This document shows positions 18,084-25,894 of a stretch of 45,673 nt of DNA, piece after piece. This DNA comes from Allobosea sp. CS1GBMeth4. Its GTDB lineage: Bacteria > Pseudomonadota > Alphaproteobacteria > Rhizobiales > Beijerinckiaceae. How positions within the stretch are numbered: position 1 is the stretch's first letter; every line of letters starts with the position of its first letter. The stretch is taken from positions 1-45,673 of the forward strand of contig NZ_FYAS01000037.1 of the NCBI RefSeq assembly GCF_900185715.1, given 5' to 3'. A program made the position numbers and the translations under genes. The notes beneath the pieces are model-generated. The model had not been told where the DNA came from. It saw only the letters and a program-made list of their open reading frames with translations, and did no database searches.

Positions 18084-18752
18084 ATGAGCAGCTTCCGGCC
18101 GAAATTCATCACCTTCGACTGCTATGGCACGCTGACCTATTTCGAGATGGCGCCGGCCGCCCGGCGCGTCTACGGCAGCCGCCTTGCGCCCAAGCAGATG
18201 GACGCGTTCTGCGACGATTTCTCGAGCTATCGCCTCGACGAGGTCCTCGGCCCCTGGAAGCCCTACCCGGACGTCGTCCACCGCGCGGTGGAGCGGACCT
18301 GCAAGCTGCACGGCATCGCCTACGACCCGGCCGATGCCCAGCGCATCGTCGACGAGGTCCCGGGCTGGGGCCCGCATCCGGACGTGCCGGCCGGTCTCGC
18401 CAAGGTGGCGAAGGAGATCCCGCTCGTCATCCTTTCGAACTCGATGACCGACCTGATCCCGCACAACGTCGCCAAGCTCGGCGCGCCCTTCCACGCCGTG
18501 TACACCGCACAGGAGGCGCAAGCCTACAAGCCGCGCATGCGCGCCTTCGAATACATGTTCGACATGCTCGGCTGCGGCCCGCAGGACCTGATGCACTGCT
18601 CGTCGAGCTTCCGCTACGACCATATGACCGCCTACGACATGAGGATCGCCCGCCGCGTCTTCGTCAACCGCGGCCACGAGCCGTCGAACCCCTATTACAG
18701 CACCCACGAGATCAGGGACATCGGCGGCCTGCCGGGCCTTCTGGGGCTCTGA
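18084..18752 (+). CDS. HAD-family hydrolase, haloacid dehalogenase type II-like
   Basis: The 222-residue cytoplasmic HAD protein has motif I FDCYGTL (nucleophile Asp12, Tyr14), motif II SNS (118-120), motif III lysine in AYKPRM (Lys149) and motif IV region SSSFRYD (173-179). The D-x-Y form of motif I and residue positions match L-2-haloacid dehalogenases more than DxD phosphatases. However, the Asn that normally follows the SS pair in motif IV of that group is replaced (SSSFRYD), so dehalogenase activity is uncertain. The next gene, an aldehyde dehydrogenase, starts five bases after the stop: a two-gene operon. A second HAD with the same fold lies at 22633 in the polyamine-type transporter operon, so both may serve one pathway. 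Confidence 0.85.
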   Translation: MSSFRPKFITFDCYGTLTYFEMAPAARRVYGSRLAPKQMDAFCDDFSSYRLDEVLGPWKPYPDVVHRAVERTCKLHGIAYDPADAQRIVDEVPGWGPHPDVPAGLAKVAKEIPLVILSNSMTDLIPHNVAKLGAPFHAVYTAQEAQAYKPRMRAFEYMFDMLGCGPQDLMHCSSSFRYDHMTAYDMRIARRVFVNRGHEPSNPYYSTHEIRDIGGLPGLLGL

Positions 18753-18757
18753 GGTCG

Positions 18758-20227
18758 ATGGCCGATTTCGCGCCCGAATCCGTCGCCTTCGCTGCGGGGC
18801 ACTATATCGGCGGGGCCAATGTCGGCGATGGCGAGCGCATCCCCGTCGCCCGCCCCTCCGACAGAGTCGACTATGCCGAACTGCCGGTCGCGGATGCCGC
18901 GACCGTCGACCGCGCCGTGAACGATGCCGCGCGCGCCGTCCGCGACAGCGGCTGGGCGAGCCGCCCGCCGCGCGAGCGCGCCCGCGCCATGCGCCGCTGG
19001 GCCGATCTGATCGAGGCGCGCGCCGAGGAGCTCGGCCGGCTCGAGGCCCTCGGCTCGACCCGGCCGATCGCCCAGGCGGTGACCGGCGACGTCGCCAGTG
19101 TCGCCGAAGGCCTCCGCTTCTTCAGCGAATGGGCCGACAAGCTCGGCGGCGAGGTCGCGGCCACACGCACCGACCAGCTCGGCATGATCGTTTCCGAGCC
19201 CTATGGCGTCGTCGGCGCGATCACACCGTGGAATTTTCCGCTCAGCATGGCGAGCTGGAAGGTCGGGCCGGCGCTCGCCGCCGGCAACGCCATGGTCCTG
19301 AAACCGTCCGAGCTGACCCCGTTCTCGACCGTGCGGCTGGCGCAGCTCGCGGTCGAGGCCGGGATCCCCGCCGGCATCTTCAACGTCGTGCAGGGCACCG
19401 GCGCCGTGACGGGCGATGCGCTCAGCCGCCATCCCGGCATCGCCAAGCTCTCCTTCACCGGCTCGACCCGCACAGGCATCGCCGTGATGAAGGCGGCCGC
19501 CGAGAGCGGCATCAAGCCGGTCACGCTCGAGCTCGGCGGCAAAAGCCCGCAGCTCGTCTTCGCCGACGCCGATCTCGACAAGGCCGCCGCCTGCATCGCC
19601 GGCTCTCTGCTCGCCAATGCCGGGCAGGCCTGCGTCGCCGGCTCGCGCCTGATCGTCCAGGCGCCGGTCGCGGAGGCGCTGGTCGCGGCGCTGCGCAGCC
19701 GGCTCTCCTCGGTCACCCCCGGCCCGACCTGGAAGGCCGCGACCGGCTTCGCCCCGATCATCTCCGAGCCGCAGGCGCGGCGCATCGACGCGATCGTGAC
19801 GCGCAGCCGCGAGCAGGGCGCCGAGATCGTGATGGGCGGCGGGCGGATCGAGGGCCATCACGGCGCCTTCTACCAGCCGACGCTGATCGGTAACGTCCGG
19901 GCGGACACGGCGGCGGTACGCGAGGAGATCTTCGGGCCGGTGCTCACCATCCAGACCTTCGTGGACGAGGAGGAGGGCCTCGCTCTCGCCGACCATCCCG
20001 AATACGGCCTCGCCGCCGGCATCTACACGCGCGATCTCGGCCGCGGCCTGCGCGCCGTGCGCCGGCTCCAGGCCGGCACCGTCTGGGTCAACCGCTACAG
20101 CCGCACGCTCGACTTCATCCTGCCGACAGGCGGCTACAAGAGCTCCGGCATCGGCAAGGACCTCGGCCGCCAGGCGGTCGAGCAGAACCTGCGCCACAAG
20201 ACGGTGCTGATCGACATTGCGGGCTGA
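18758..20227 (+). CDS. NAD(P)+-dependent aldehyde dehydrogenase family protein
   Basis: This 489-residue aldehyde dehydrogenase oxidises an aldehyde to the acid with NAD(P)+. Catalytic residues are in their usual places: Asn159 (ITPWNFP), Glu258 (TLELGGKS) and nucleophile Cys292 (NAGQACVAGSR). The cofactor segment FTGSTRTG near residue 233 is typical. The ATG at 18758 follows the HAD stop (18750-18752) closely; the open frame extends upstream to 17888 only as a shadow. It could oxidise an aminoaldehyde made by one of the neighbouring amine oxidases. It is distinct from the GabD-like enzyme at 32604. The REP-like element beginning 12 bases after its stop may end the transcript. Confidence 0.92.
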   Translation: MADFAPESVAFAAGHYIGGANVGDGERIPVARPSDRVDYAELPVADAATVDRAVNDAARAVRDSGWASRPPRERARAMRRWADLIEARAEELGRLEALGSTRPIAQAVTGDVASVAEGLRFFSEWADKLGGEVAATRTDQLGMIVSEPYGVVGAITPWNFPLSMASWKVGPALAAGNAMVLKPSELTPFSTVRLAQLAVEAGIPAGIFNVVQGTGAVTGDALSRHPGIAKLSFTGSTRTGIAVMKAAAESGIKPVTLELGGKSPQLVFADADLDKAAACIAGSLLANAGQACVAGSRLIVQAPVAEALVAALRSRLSSVTPGPTWKAATGFAPIISEPQARRIDAIVTRSREQGAEIVMGGGRIEGHHGAFYQPTLIGNVRADTAAVREEIFGPVLTIQTFVDEEEGLALADHPEYGLAAGIYTRDLGRGLRAVRRLQAGTVWVNRYSRTLDFILPTGGYKSSGIGKDLGRQAVEQNLRHKTVLIDIAG

Positions 20228-20238
20228 GTTGGCAAGAC

Positions 20239-20328
20239 CGTCATTGCGAGCGCAGCGAAGCAATCCAGGGGCGGCAGCGTTCTACACCCGCCTGGGCTGC
20301 TTCGTCGCCGACGCTCCGCGCAATGACG
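20239..20328. repeat. REP-like palindromic element, copy 1
   Basis: The left arm begins CGTCATTGCGAGCGCAGCG (20239) and runs to CAATCCAGG; the right arm starts CCTGGGCTGCTTCG (20291) and ends GCGCAATGACG. The arms are an imperfect inverted repeat with a GGGGCGGCAGCGTTC loop. A second copy with the same arms and loop is at 45387-45472. Here it separates the convergent aldehyde dehydrogenase and LysR genes, and its right arm supplies the stop codon and last residues of the LysR gene. Confidence 0.8.
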
Positions 20329-21292
20329 ATCCAGCCCCGCTCTGATAACAGGCCTGCATCAGCCGCAGGCCGGGATGGAGCGCGTCGATCGCCTCGATCT
20401 CGCCCCTCAGCTCCGCGCCGATCCATCGCCTGATCTCGCGGACCACCGGGCTCGGCGGGCGGTTGCGCGACGTCAGCAGGACGCAGCTGCGCGCGCCAAG
20501 GGTCAGCCGGTCGCTGGCCGGCACCAGCGCGCCCGACATCAGCGCATGCGACACCACCGTGATCCAGCCGAAGGCGACGCCCTGGCCGAGCAGCGCCGCC
20601 TGCACCACCACGGCATAATCGGACAGGCTCAGCGTCTTGGCCGGCCCCGGCCGTCCGGTGGCGAAGGGCGGATAGCGCCCGGCCCAGTCGAGATCGGAAT
20701 CGGTCAGATTGATGATGGTGTTGCCCTCGCCGGCCGCGGCGGCCTCCGGCCCGGCACGCCGGTAGCCCGGACTGCAGACGGGCAGCATGACCTCGCGCAC
20801 CACCATCGCCTCGGCGGGCACGGCTTCGTCGCCGTCGAGGAAGCGCATGCCGAGGTCGACGCTGTCGACCGGCCCGCGCAGCGAACCGGCGATCATCTGG
20901 AAGCGCAGGTCGACGTCCGGGAAACGCTTCTGGAAGCGGTCCATGCGCGGCATCAGCCAGTGGGTGGTGAAGGCGGAGGAGACGGAGATGGTCACGATCT
21001 CCTTGCCGGCGCGCAATTGCTCGACCTCGACGAGCCCCGCCTCGATGCTGCGGAAGCCGGCCGCGACGCGGCGATAGAGCACCTCGCCCTGCGGGGTGAG
21101 CACGGCGCCCTGCCGGCCGCGCTCGAACAGGCGCAGCCCGAGATGGCTCTCGAAGCGCGACAGCATGCGGCTGACCGCGGGCTGCGTGACGTTCAGCTCC
21201 TCCGCCGCGCGGGTGAAGCTGCCGCTGCGCGCCGCCGCCTCGAAGACGAAGAGCGCATTGCTCGACGAGACCATGCGGCGCAGCTCTGACAT
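20282..21292 (-). CDS. LysR-family transcriptional regulator (GcvA-like)
   Basis: The 336-residue regulator has an N-terminal HTH (residues about 12-66: FEAAARSGSFTRAAEELNVTQPAVSRMLSRFE) and a GcvA-type effector domain. It is somewhat longer than typical 300-310-residue LysR proteins because its last 15 or so residues (SLRGASATKQPRRV) are encoded inside the REP-like element at 20239-20328. It diverges from the polyamine-type import operon at 21520. A T-N11-A dyad at 21436 in the shared 227-base gap is a likely binding site. GGAGG is about 14 bases upstream of the ATG. An ATG-TAA start-stop pair sits between them and overlaps the true start (ATGTAATG). Confidence 0.9.
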   Translation of the reverse strand: MSELRRMVSSSNALFVFEAAARSGSFTRAAEELNVTQPAVSRMLSRFESHLGLRLFERGRQGAVLTPQGEVLYRRVAAGFRSIEAGLVEVEQLRAGKEIVTISVSSAFTTHWLMPRMDRFQKRFPDVDLRFQMIAGSLRGPVDSVDLGMRFLDGDEAVPAEAMVVREVMLPVCSPGYRRAGPEAAAAGEGNTIINLTDSDLDWAGRYPPFATGRPGPAKTLSLSDYAVVVQAALLGQGVAFGWITVVSHALMSGALVPASDRLTLGARSCVLLTSRNRPPSPVVREIRRWIGAELRGEIEAIDALHPGLRLMQACYQSGAGSSLRGASATKQPRRV

Positions 21293-21322
21293 TACATGAA
21301 GTTATGCTCCTCCTGATTATTT

Positions 21323-21332
21323 GGCAATTGCC
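21323..21332. promoter_or_regulatory. Palindrome GGCAATTGCC upstream of the LysR gene
   Basis: A perfect 10-bp palindrome lies 30 bases upstream of the LysR start codon, within the divergent control region. Its place suits autoregulatory binding or a second half-site for the LysR tetramer, but no experimental support can be read from sequence. Confidence 0.35.
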
Positions 21333-21435
21333 GGGAGCGCCCGACATCTCGTTTCATGAGGCGTGGATATGGCGGCGGCGACAGCCCGACAGAGGCAAGC
21401 GCCGCACGACGGATCTCGCAGCGGCCAAGCGCACC

Positions 21436-21450
21436 ATAAGATCACCTTAT
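21436..21450. promoter_or_regulatory. Candidate LysR-type operator (ATAAG-N5-CTTAT)
   Basis: The dyad ATAAG-ATCAC-CTTAT contains a T-N11-A core, the accepted LysR-box geometry. It lies 70 bases upstream of the ABC ATPase start (21520) and 144 bases upstream of the divergent LysR start, a typical arrangement for a LysR regulator activating the neighbouring operon and repressing itself. Confidence 0.55.
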
Positions 21451-21519
21451 AGCGCACCGAAGAATCGGCCTTTGCCTGCGCGCTCCGCCGCTGTCGCTAT
21501 GTCGCAAAGGGAGTGTGCC

Positions 21520-22605
21520 ATGGCGACAATGGGCGGCGAACGCGTCGAGATCAGGTCCGCGAGCAAGCACTACGGCTCGGTGCGGGCTCTCGACGACGTC
21601 TCGCTCGACATCGCCCCGCAGGAATTCGTCTCGCTGCTCGGGCCGTCCGGCTCGGGCAAGACCACCCTGCTCGGCATCCTCGGCGGCTTCATCCAGCCCT
21701 CCGGCGGTTCCGTCCATCTCGGCGGACGCGACGTCACCTTCACCCCGCCGCACAAGCGCGACATCGGCATCGTCTTCCAGAACTACGCGCTGTTCCCGCA
21801 TATGAGCGTCGGCGAGAACGTCGCCTTCCCGTTGCGGGCTCGGCGCCTGCCGAAATCGAGCCATGCCGAGAAGGTCCGCGGCGCGCTCGCCATGGTCGAC
21901 CTCGCCGGCTACGAGGAGCGCGGCATCGGCCAGCTCTCCGGCGGCCAGCGCCAGCGCGTCGCGCTCGCCCGCGCCATGATCTTCGAGCCGCGCCTGATCC
22001 TGATGGACGAGCCGCTCTCGGCGCTCGACAAACAGCTGCGCGAGACCATGCAGATCGAGCTGCGCCAGCTCCACAAGCGGCTCGGGGCGACGATCATCTA
22101 CGTCACCCACGACCAGCGCGAGGCGCTGACGATGAGCGACCGCGTCGCCATCCTGAAGGACGGCAAGCTGGTTCAGATCGACCGGCCCGAGCGCCTGCAC
22201 GATCATCCGGCCAACGCCTTCGTCGCCAGCTTCATCGGCGAGGCGACGCTGCTGCCGGTCGCGCGCGTCTCGTCCGACAGCGTCTCGCTCGCCGGCACGG
22301 TGTTGAAGAGCGCCCGCCCGATCGCGCCGACCGGCGAGCTCGTGCTCGCCATCCAGACCGAGAAGCTGCTGGTCGAGGACGGCTCCGGCAGCCCCGACCG
22401 CAACCGGCTCGAAGCCCGCGTCACCGACATCGTCTTCCAGGGCGAGAGCCTGCGCGTCTTCCTCGCGCTCGACGACGGCACGGCCCTCAGCCTGCGCCAG
22501 CCCAGCCATTACGAGGCCGCCCGCCGCATCCCGCCGGTCGGCGAGCGCCTCGCCGTCAGCCTGCACCCGCAGGACACGATCATCGTGCCGAAGACCGGCG
22601 CCTGA
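21520..22605 (+). CDS. ABC transporter ATPase, spermidine/putrescine (PotA) type
   Basis: This 361-residue cytoplasmic ATPase energises import of polyamine-like compounds. It has Walker A GPSGSGKTT (41-49), Q-loop FQNYALFPHM near 87, signature LSGGQRQR (139-146), Walker B LILMDEP (159-165), switch His in VTHDQREAL, and a C-terminal TOBE-like domain (about 285-361). I chose ATG 21520 with AAAGGGAG at 21506-21513; the frame is open to 21304 but the extra residues are not family-like. It heads an operon with a HAD hydrolase, an FAD oxidoreductase, a binding protein and two permeases, separated from its membrane partners by the two enzymes, so enzymes and transporter are probably expressed together. 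Confidence 0.93.
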   Translation: MATMGGERVEIRSASKHYGSVRALDDVSLDIAPQEFVSLLGPSGSGKTTLLGILGGFIQPSGGSVHLGGRDVTFTPPHKRDIGIVFQNYALFPHMSVGENVAFPLRARRLPKSSHAEKVRGALAMVDLAGYEERGIGQLSGGQRQRVALARAMIFEPRLILMDEPLSALDKQLRETMQIELRQLHKRLGATIIYVTHDQREALTMSDRVAILKDGKLVQIDRPERLHDHPANAFVASFIGEATLLPVARVSSDSVSLAGTVLKSARPIAPTGELVLAIQTEKLLVEDGSGSPDRNRLEARVTDIVFQGESLRVFLALDDGTALSLRQPSHYEAARRIPPVGERLAVSLHPQDTIIVPKTGA

Positions 22606-22632
22606 CCCCTCCCCCAGCAGAGACGCAAGACC

Positions 22633-23337
22633 ATGGCCCTCAGCGATTTCAAAGTTCTCACATTCGACGTCGTCGGCACGCTGATCGATTTCGAGAGCGG
22701 CGTCCTCGGCGCGGTCCGCCGCCTCGGCGGACCGGCCGCCGCCAAGCTCAGCGACGACGAGATCTTCGCGCCCTATCTCAAGGGCCGCGAGCTGCATTAC
22801 GAGCGCTCAAGCGAGGTGATGAAGCTCGTCTACATCCACCTCGCCAAGGAGCTCGGCCTGCCGCATGACGAGGCCACGGCCGACGCCTTCCAGCTCGCCA
22901 TCCTGCGCCACCCCGCCTTCCCGGATTCGGTCGAGGCGCTGGCGCGGCTGCGCAAGCACTACCGGCTGGTGGCGATGACCAACGCGGACCGGCCGAGTTT
23001 CGCCTGCTACGCGCACACGCTCGGCAACCCGTTCCACGACAGCGTCACCGCCGACGAGGCGATCCACCCCAAGCCCGATCCGCTGTTCTTCGCCTTCAAC
23101 CGCGGCCGGCAATCGGCTTTCGGCTACAAGCAGGAGGAGATCCTGCATGTCGCGCAGAGCCAGTATCACGATATCCGCGTCGCCAGGTCACTGGGCTACG
23201 CCACCTGCTGGATCGAGCGCCGCCAGGGCCAGAAGGGCTTCGGCGGCACGCCGGCGGTGCCCGAGCTCACCAAGCCCGACTATCATTTCCCGACGCTGAA
23301 GGCGCTCGCCGACGCGGTCGAGGCGGAACGGGGCTGA
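22633..23337 (+). CDS. HAD-family hydrolase inserted in polyamine-type ABC operon
   Basis: The 234-residue HAD superfamily protein has nucleophile Asp12 in FDVVGTL, motif II TN at 116-117, motif III lysine in HPKPDP (Lys147), and motif IV region AQSQYHDIRVA (174-184). Motif I is D-x-V: it has neither the second Asp of HAD phosphatases nor the Tyr of haloacid dehalogenases, so its reaction is open. It starts 27 bases after the ATPase gene and ends five bases before the FAD oxidoreductase. It is related in fold and length to the HAD at 18084. Its placement inside the transport operon suggests it acts on the imported amine or on a product of the oxidase. Confidence 0.85.
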   Translation: MALSDFKVLTFDVVGTLIDFESGVLGAVRRLGGPAAAKLSDDEIFAPYLKGRELHYERSSEVMKLVYIHLAKELGLPHDEATADAFQLAILRHPAFPDSVEALARLRKHYRLVAMTNADRPSFACYAHTLGNPFHDSVTADEAIHPKPDPLFFAFNRGRQSAFGYKQEEILHVAQSQYHDIRVARSLGYATCWIERRQGQKGFGGTPAVPELTKPDYHFPTLKALADAVEAERG

Positions 23338-23342
23338 TCCGC

Positions 23343-24659
23343 ATGGCGGCTGCGCCGACATCCTGGCAGACCCTCGACGCCGCGCCCTCGCTGTGGCGGG
23401 CGACGGCGGCGCCAATGCCGCCCCTGCCGCCGCTCGCCGGCGACGCGCAGGCGGATGTCGTCATCATCGGCGCCGGCTATACCGGGCTCTCGGCGGCCCA
23501 TCATCTCGCCGCCAGCGGCCTCGCGCCCATCGTGCTCGAGGCGAACGAGCCGGGCTGGGGCGCGAGCGGGCGCAATGGCGGCGTCGTCACCGCCAAGTTC
23601 CGCCTGTCCTTCCCGGCCATCGCCGCCAGCCATGGCCGGGACATGGCGAAACGGATGTACGACATCGCCCATGAGGCGACCGACATCGTCGCGGAGCTGG
23701 TCGACAGCTGCGGCGTCGCCGATGCCGGACTGACCCGCGCCGGCCAGGTCAAGGCCGCGCACAACCATGAGACGCTGGCCTATGCGGTGAAGGAAGCCGA
23801 GTGGCTCCGGGCCGAACTCGGCGACACCACCATGACCGTGCTCGATGCCGCACAGGTGCGCGACGAGACGGGCTCGGCCGGCTTCGTCGGCGGCGTGCTC
23901 AACGCCGGCTCGGGCGGCATCCACCCGCTCGCCTATCTGCGCGGCCTCGCCCGCGGCGTGAGCGCGCAGGGCGTCCCCGTCCACAGCCATACGCCGGCGC
24001 TCGGCCTCCGGCGCGAGCGCGACGGCGTGCTGGTCGAAACGCCCCGCGGTACGGTGCGGGCGAAGCAGGCGATCGTCGCCACCAACAGCTATTCCGACCT
24101 GACCCCGGCGACCCGCGCCTACCAGCGCACGCTGATCCCCTTCCGCAGCGCGATCATCGCGACGGAAAAGCTCTCCCCGAACCTCGCCGCCGGCGTCATG
24201 CCGACGCGCCGGACCTACACCGAGACCAAGCGGATGATGCGCTGGTTCCGCATGGTCGACGACCGGATCGTCTTCGGCGGACGTGGCGCCTTCGGCAAGA
24301 CGGATTCCGCCGCGGCCTTCGCCGCCCTGCACAAGGCGATGGTCGGGATCTTCCCGCAGGTCGCCGACGTGCCGCTCGCCTTCTCCTGGTCGGGCCTGGT
24401 GGCGATGACACTCGATTCCGTACCGCATGTCGGGCGCGTCGACGAGCGCGTGCTGACGGCGATGGGCTACAACGGCGCCGGCGTCGCCATGTCGAGCCTG
24501 ATGGGGCGCTACCTCGCCGCGTTCGCGCGCGGCGAGCGCCCCGATGTCGGGCTGCTCGACATCGGCCGCATGCGGCGCGTGCCCTTCTACCCGCTTCGAG
24601 AACCGGCGGTCCGTCTGGTCGCCGGCTGGTACCAGTTTCTGGACGCGATCGGACGGTAG
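23343..24659 (+). CDS. FAD-dependent amine oxidoreductase (DAO family, PuuB/OrdL-like)
   Basis: The 438-residue flavoprotein has Rossmann motif VIIGAGYTGLSAA (residues 41-53), flavin segment GWGASGRNGGVV near 73-84, and a C-terminal GYNGAGVAMSS region that binds the flavin. The family includes gamma-glutamylputrescine oxidase and other polyamine or secondary amine oxidases producing an aminoaldehyde. Placement between the ATPase and binding-protein genes of a polyamine-type importer strongly suggests the imported amine is the substrate. A cognate gamma-glutamylputrescine synthetase was not seen in the window. An aldehyde dehydrogenase that could take the product lies just across the LysR gene at 18758. 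Confidence 0.9.
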   Translation: MAAAPTSWQTLDAAPSLWRATAAPMPPLPPLAGDAQADVVIIGAGYTGLSAAHHLAASGLAPIVLEANEPGWGASGRNGGVVTAKFRLSFPAIAASHGRDMAKRMYDIAHEATDIVAELVDSCGVADAGLTRAGQVKAAHNHETLAYAVKEAEWLRAELGDTTMTVLDAAQVRDETGSAGFVGGVLNAGSGGIHPLAYLRGLARGVSAQGVPVHSHTPALGLRRERDGVLVETPRGTVRAKQAIVATNSYSDLTPATRAYQRTLIPFRSAIIATEKLSPNLAAGVMPTRRTYTETKRMMRWFRMVDDRIVFGGRGAFGKTDSAAAFAALHKAMVGIFPQVADVPLAFSWSGLVAMTLDSVPHVGRVDERVLTAMGYNGAGVAMSSLMGRYLAAFARGERPDVGLLDIGRMRRVPFYPLREPAVRLVAGWYQFLDAIGR

Positions 24660-24698
24660 GCCTCGAAGCTCCGATCCAACACAACAGGGGAACAGGAC

Positions 24699-25754
24699 AT
24701 GGCTAAGAGCTTGAACTTCCGGACCGCCTGCGCCGTCGCGGGCCTCTCCCTCGCGCTGCTCGACCCTGCGCTCGCGGCCGAGCAGATCATGTTCGTCTCG
24801 CAGGGCGGCGCCTATCAGAAGGCGCAGACCATCGCGATCCTCGATCCCGCCGCCAAGAAACTCGGCATCACCATCAACCAGGACAGCGTGCCCGACGCCT
24901 GGCCGATCATGCGCTCGCAGGTCGCCACAGGTAAGCCGAGCTGGGACGTCGTCGACGTCGCCACCAATTTCTGCCTGCGCGGCGGCGAGCAGGGCATTGT
25001 CGAGAAGCTCGACTTCAGCAAGATCCCGAACGCGGCGGCGATGCCGGCCGAATACCGCAGCGACTGGTCCGTCGCCTACGAGTTCTATTCGAGCGTGCTC
25101 GGCTACAGCCTGAAGAAGTTCCCGGACGCCGCCTCGGCGCCGAAGACCTGGGCCGATTTCTGGGACGTGAAGAAGTTTCCCGGCCGCCGCTCGCTGCGCA
25201 ACAACCCGCTCGCGACGCTGGAAGCGGCGCTGATGGCCGACGGCGTCGCGCCCGACAAGCTCTATCCGCTCGACGTCGACCGGGCCTTCAAGAAGCTGGA
25301 GGAGATCAAGCCCAACATCACCGTCTGGTGGACCTCCGGCGCCCAGTCGGCGCAATTGCTCAACGATGGCGAGGTCGACATGGTGATGGCCTGGAACGGC
25401 CGCATCAGCGCGCTGACCAAGGAAGGCGCCAAGGTCACCTACACCTACAACCAGGGCATCCTGCAGAGCACCTCGCTCTGCGTGCTCAAGGGCGCGCCCA
25501 ACCTGCCGACGGCGCTCAAATTCCTGAACGAGGCGGTCGACCCGGTGCATCAGGCCAATCTGCCGCTGCATATCGACTACGGCCCGGCCAACCCGAAGGC
25601 CTATGACACCAAGGTCATCTCCGAGGCGCGGGCCAAGGAGCTACCGAGCGCGCCGGAGAACGCCAAGGTACAGGCCCTGATGTCCTATGCCTGGTGGACC
25701 TCGCCGGCCGGCGAGGCCGCCGAGAAGCGCTGGCTGCAGTTCATGCAGAAATGA
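24699..25754 (+). CDS. Polyamine-type ABC transporter periplasmic substrate-binding protein (PotD-like)
   Basis: This 351-residue extracytoplasmic binding protein has a Sec signal peptide with likely cleavage after ALAA (residue 27). The mature start EQIMFVSQGGAYQKAQ and the segment TWADFWDVKKFPGRRSLRNNP near 150 are characteristic of SBP family 1/8 proteins linked to PotBC-type permeases. PotD polyamine-site acidic and aromatic residues cannot be assigned with certainty, so the ligand may be another cation or amine. A perfect 18-bp hairpin begins three bases after its stop codon. Confidence 0.9.
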   Translation: MAKSLNFRTACAVAGLSLALLDPALAAEQIMFVSQGGAYQKAQTIAILDPAAKKLGITINQDSVPDAWPIMRSQVATGKPSWDVVDVATNFCLRGGEQGIVEKLDFSKIPNAAAMPAEYRSDWSVAYEFYSSVLGYSLKKFPDAASAPKTWADFWDVKKFPGRRSLRNNPLATLEAALMADGVAPDKLYPLDVDRAFKKLEEIKPNITVWWTSGAQSAQLLNDGEVDMVMAWNGRISALTKEGAKVTYTYNQGILQSTSLCVLKGAPNLPTALKFLNEAVDPVHQANLPLHIDYGPANPKAYDTKVISEARAKELPSAPENAKVQALMSYAWWTSPAGEAAEKRWLQFMQK

Positions 25755-25756
25755 GG

Positions 25757-25808
25757 CTCGTCGTCATTCTCGGGCGAAGCGCAGCGCAGACCCGAGAATG
25801 ACGACGAG
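25757..25808. repeat. 18-bp perfect hairpin after the binding-protein gene
   Basis: The arms CTCGTCGTCATTCTCGGG (25757-25774) and CCCGAGAATGACGACGAG (25791-25808) are exact inverse complements around a CGAAGCGCAGCGCAGA loop. A related hairpin with the loop in reverse orientation is at 27627-27658. It may stabilise the upstream transcript or reduce read-through into the permeases. Confidence 0.75.
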
Positions 25809-25840
25809 AAGGCGCTTTTCGGCGCTTCTTCCGACCAGAG

Positions 25841-25863
25841 ATGCTCGGGTCAGGCCCGAGCAT
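25841..25863. repeat. Short palindromic element ATGCTCGGG-N5-CCCGAGCAT, upstream of permease genes
   Basis: This perfect 9-bp inverted repeat with loop TCAGG is repeated at 27560-27582 (loop CTTGA) on the other side of the two permease genes. It is followed by ACGCGCGAAAGC. It belongs to the REP-like family of this genome. Confidence 0.7.
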
Positions 25864-25894
25864 GACGCGCGAAAGCCGGACATGAGGTGACGAG

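Noticed and set aside
17888..20227. Long plus-strand frame (779 codons) upstream of the aldehyde dehydrogenase
   Set aside because: Its first 290 codons are a shadow of the HAD gene in another frame; the aldehyde dehydrogenase begins at 18758.
18084..23337. HAD proteins as phosphonoacetaldehyde hydrolases (phosphonatase) of an aminoethylphosphonate pathway
   Set aside because: The Lys in the cap domain and other PhnX features are not recognisable and no AEP transaminase is linked; kept only as a remote possibility.
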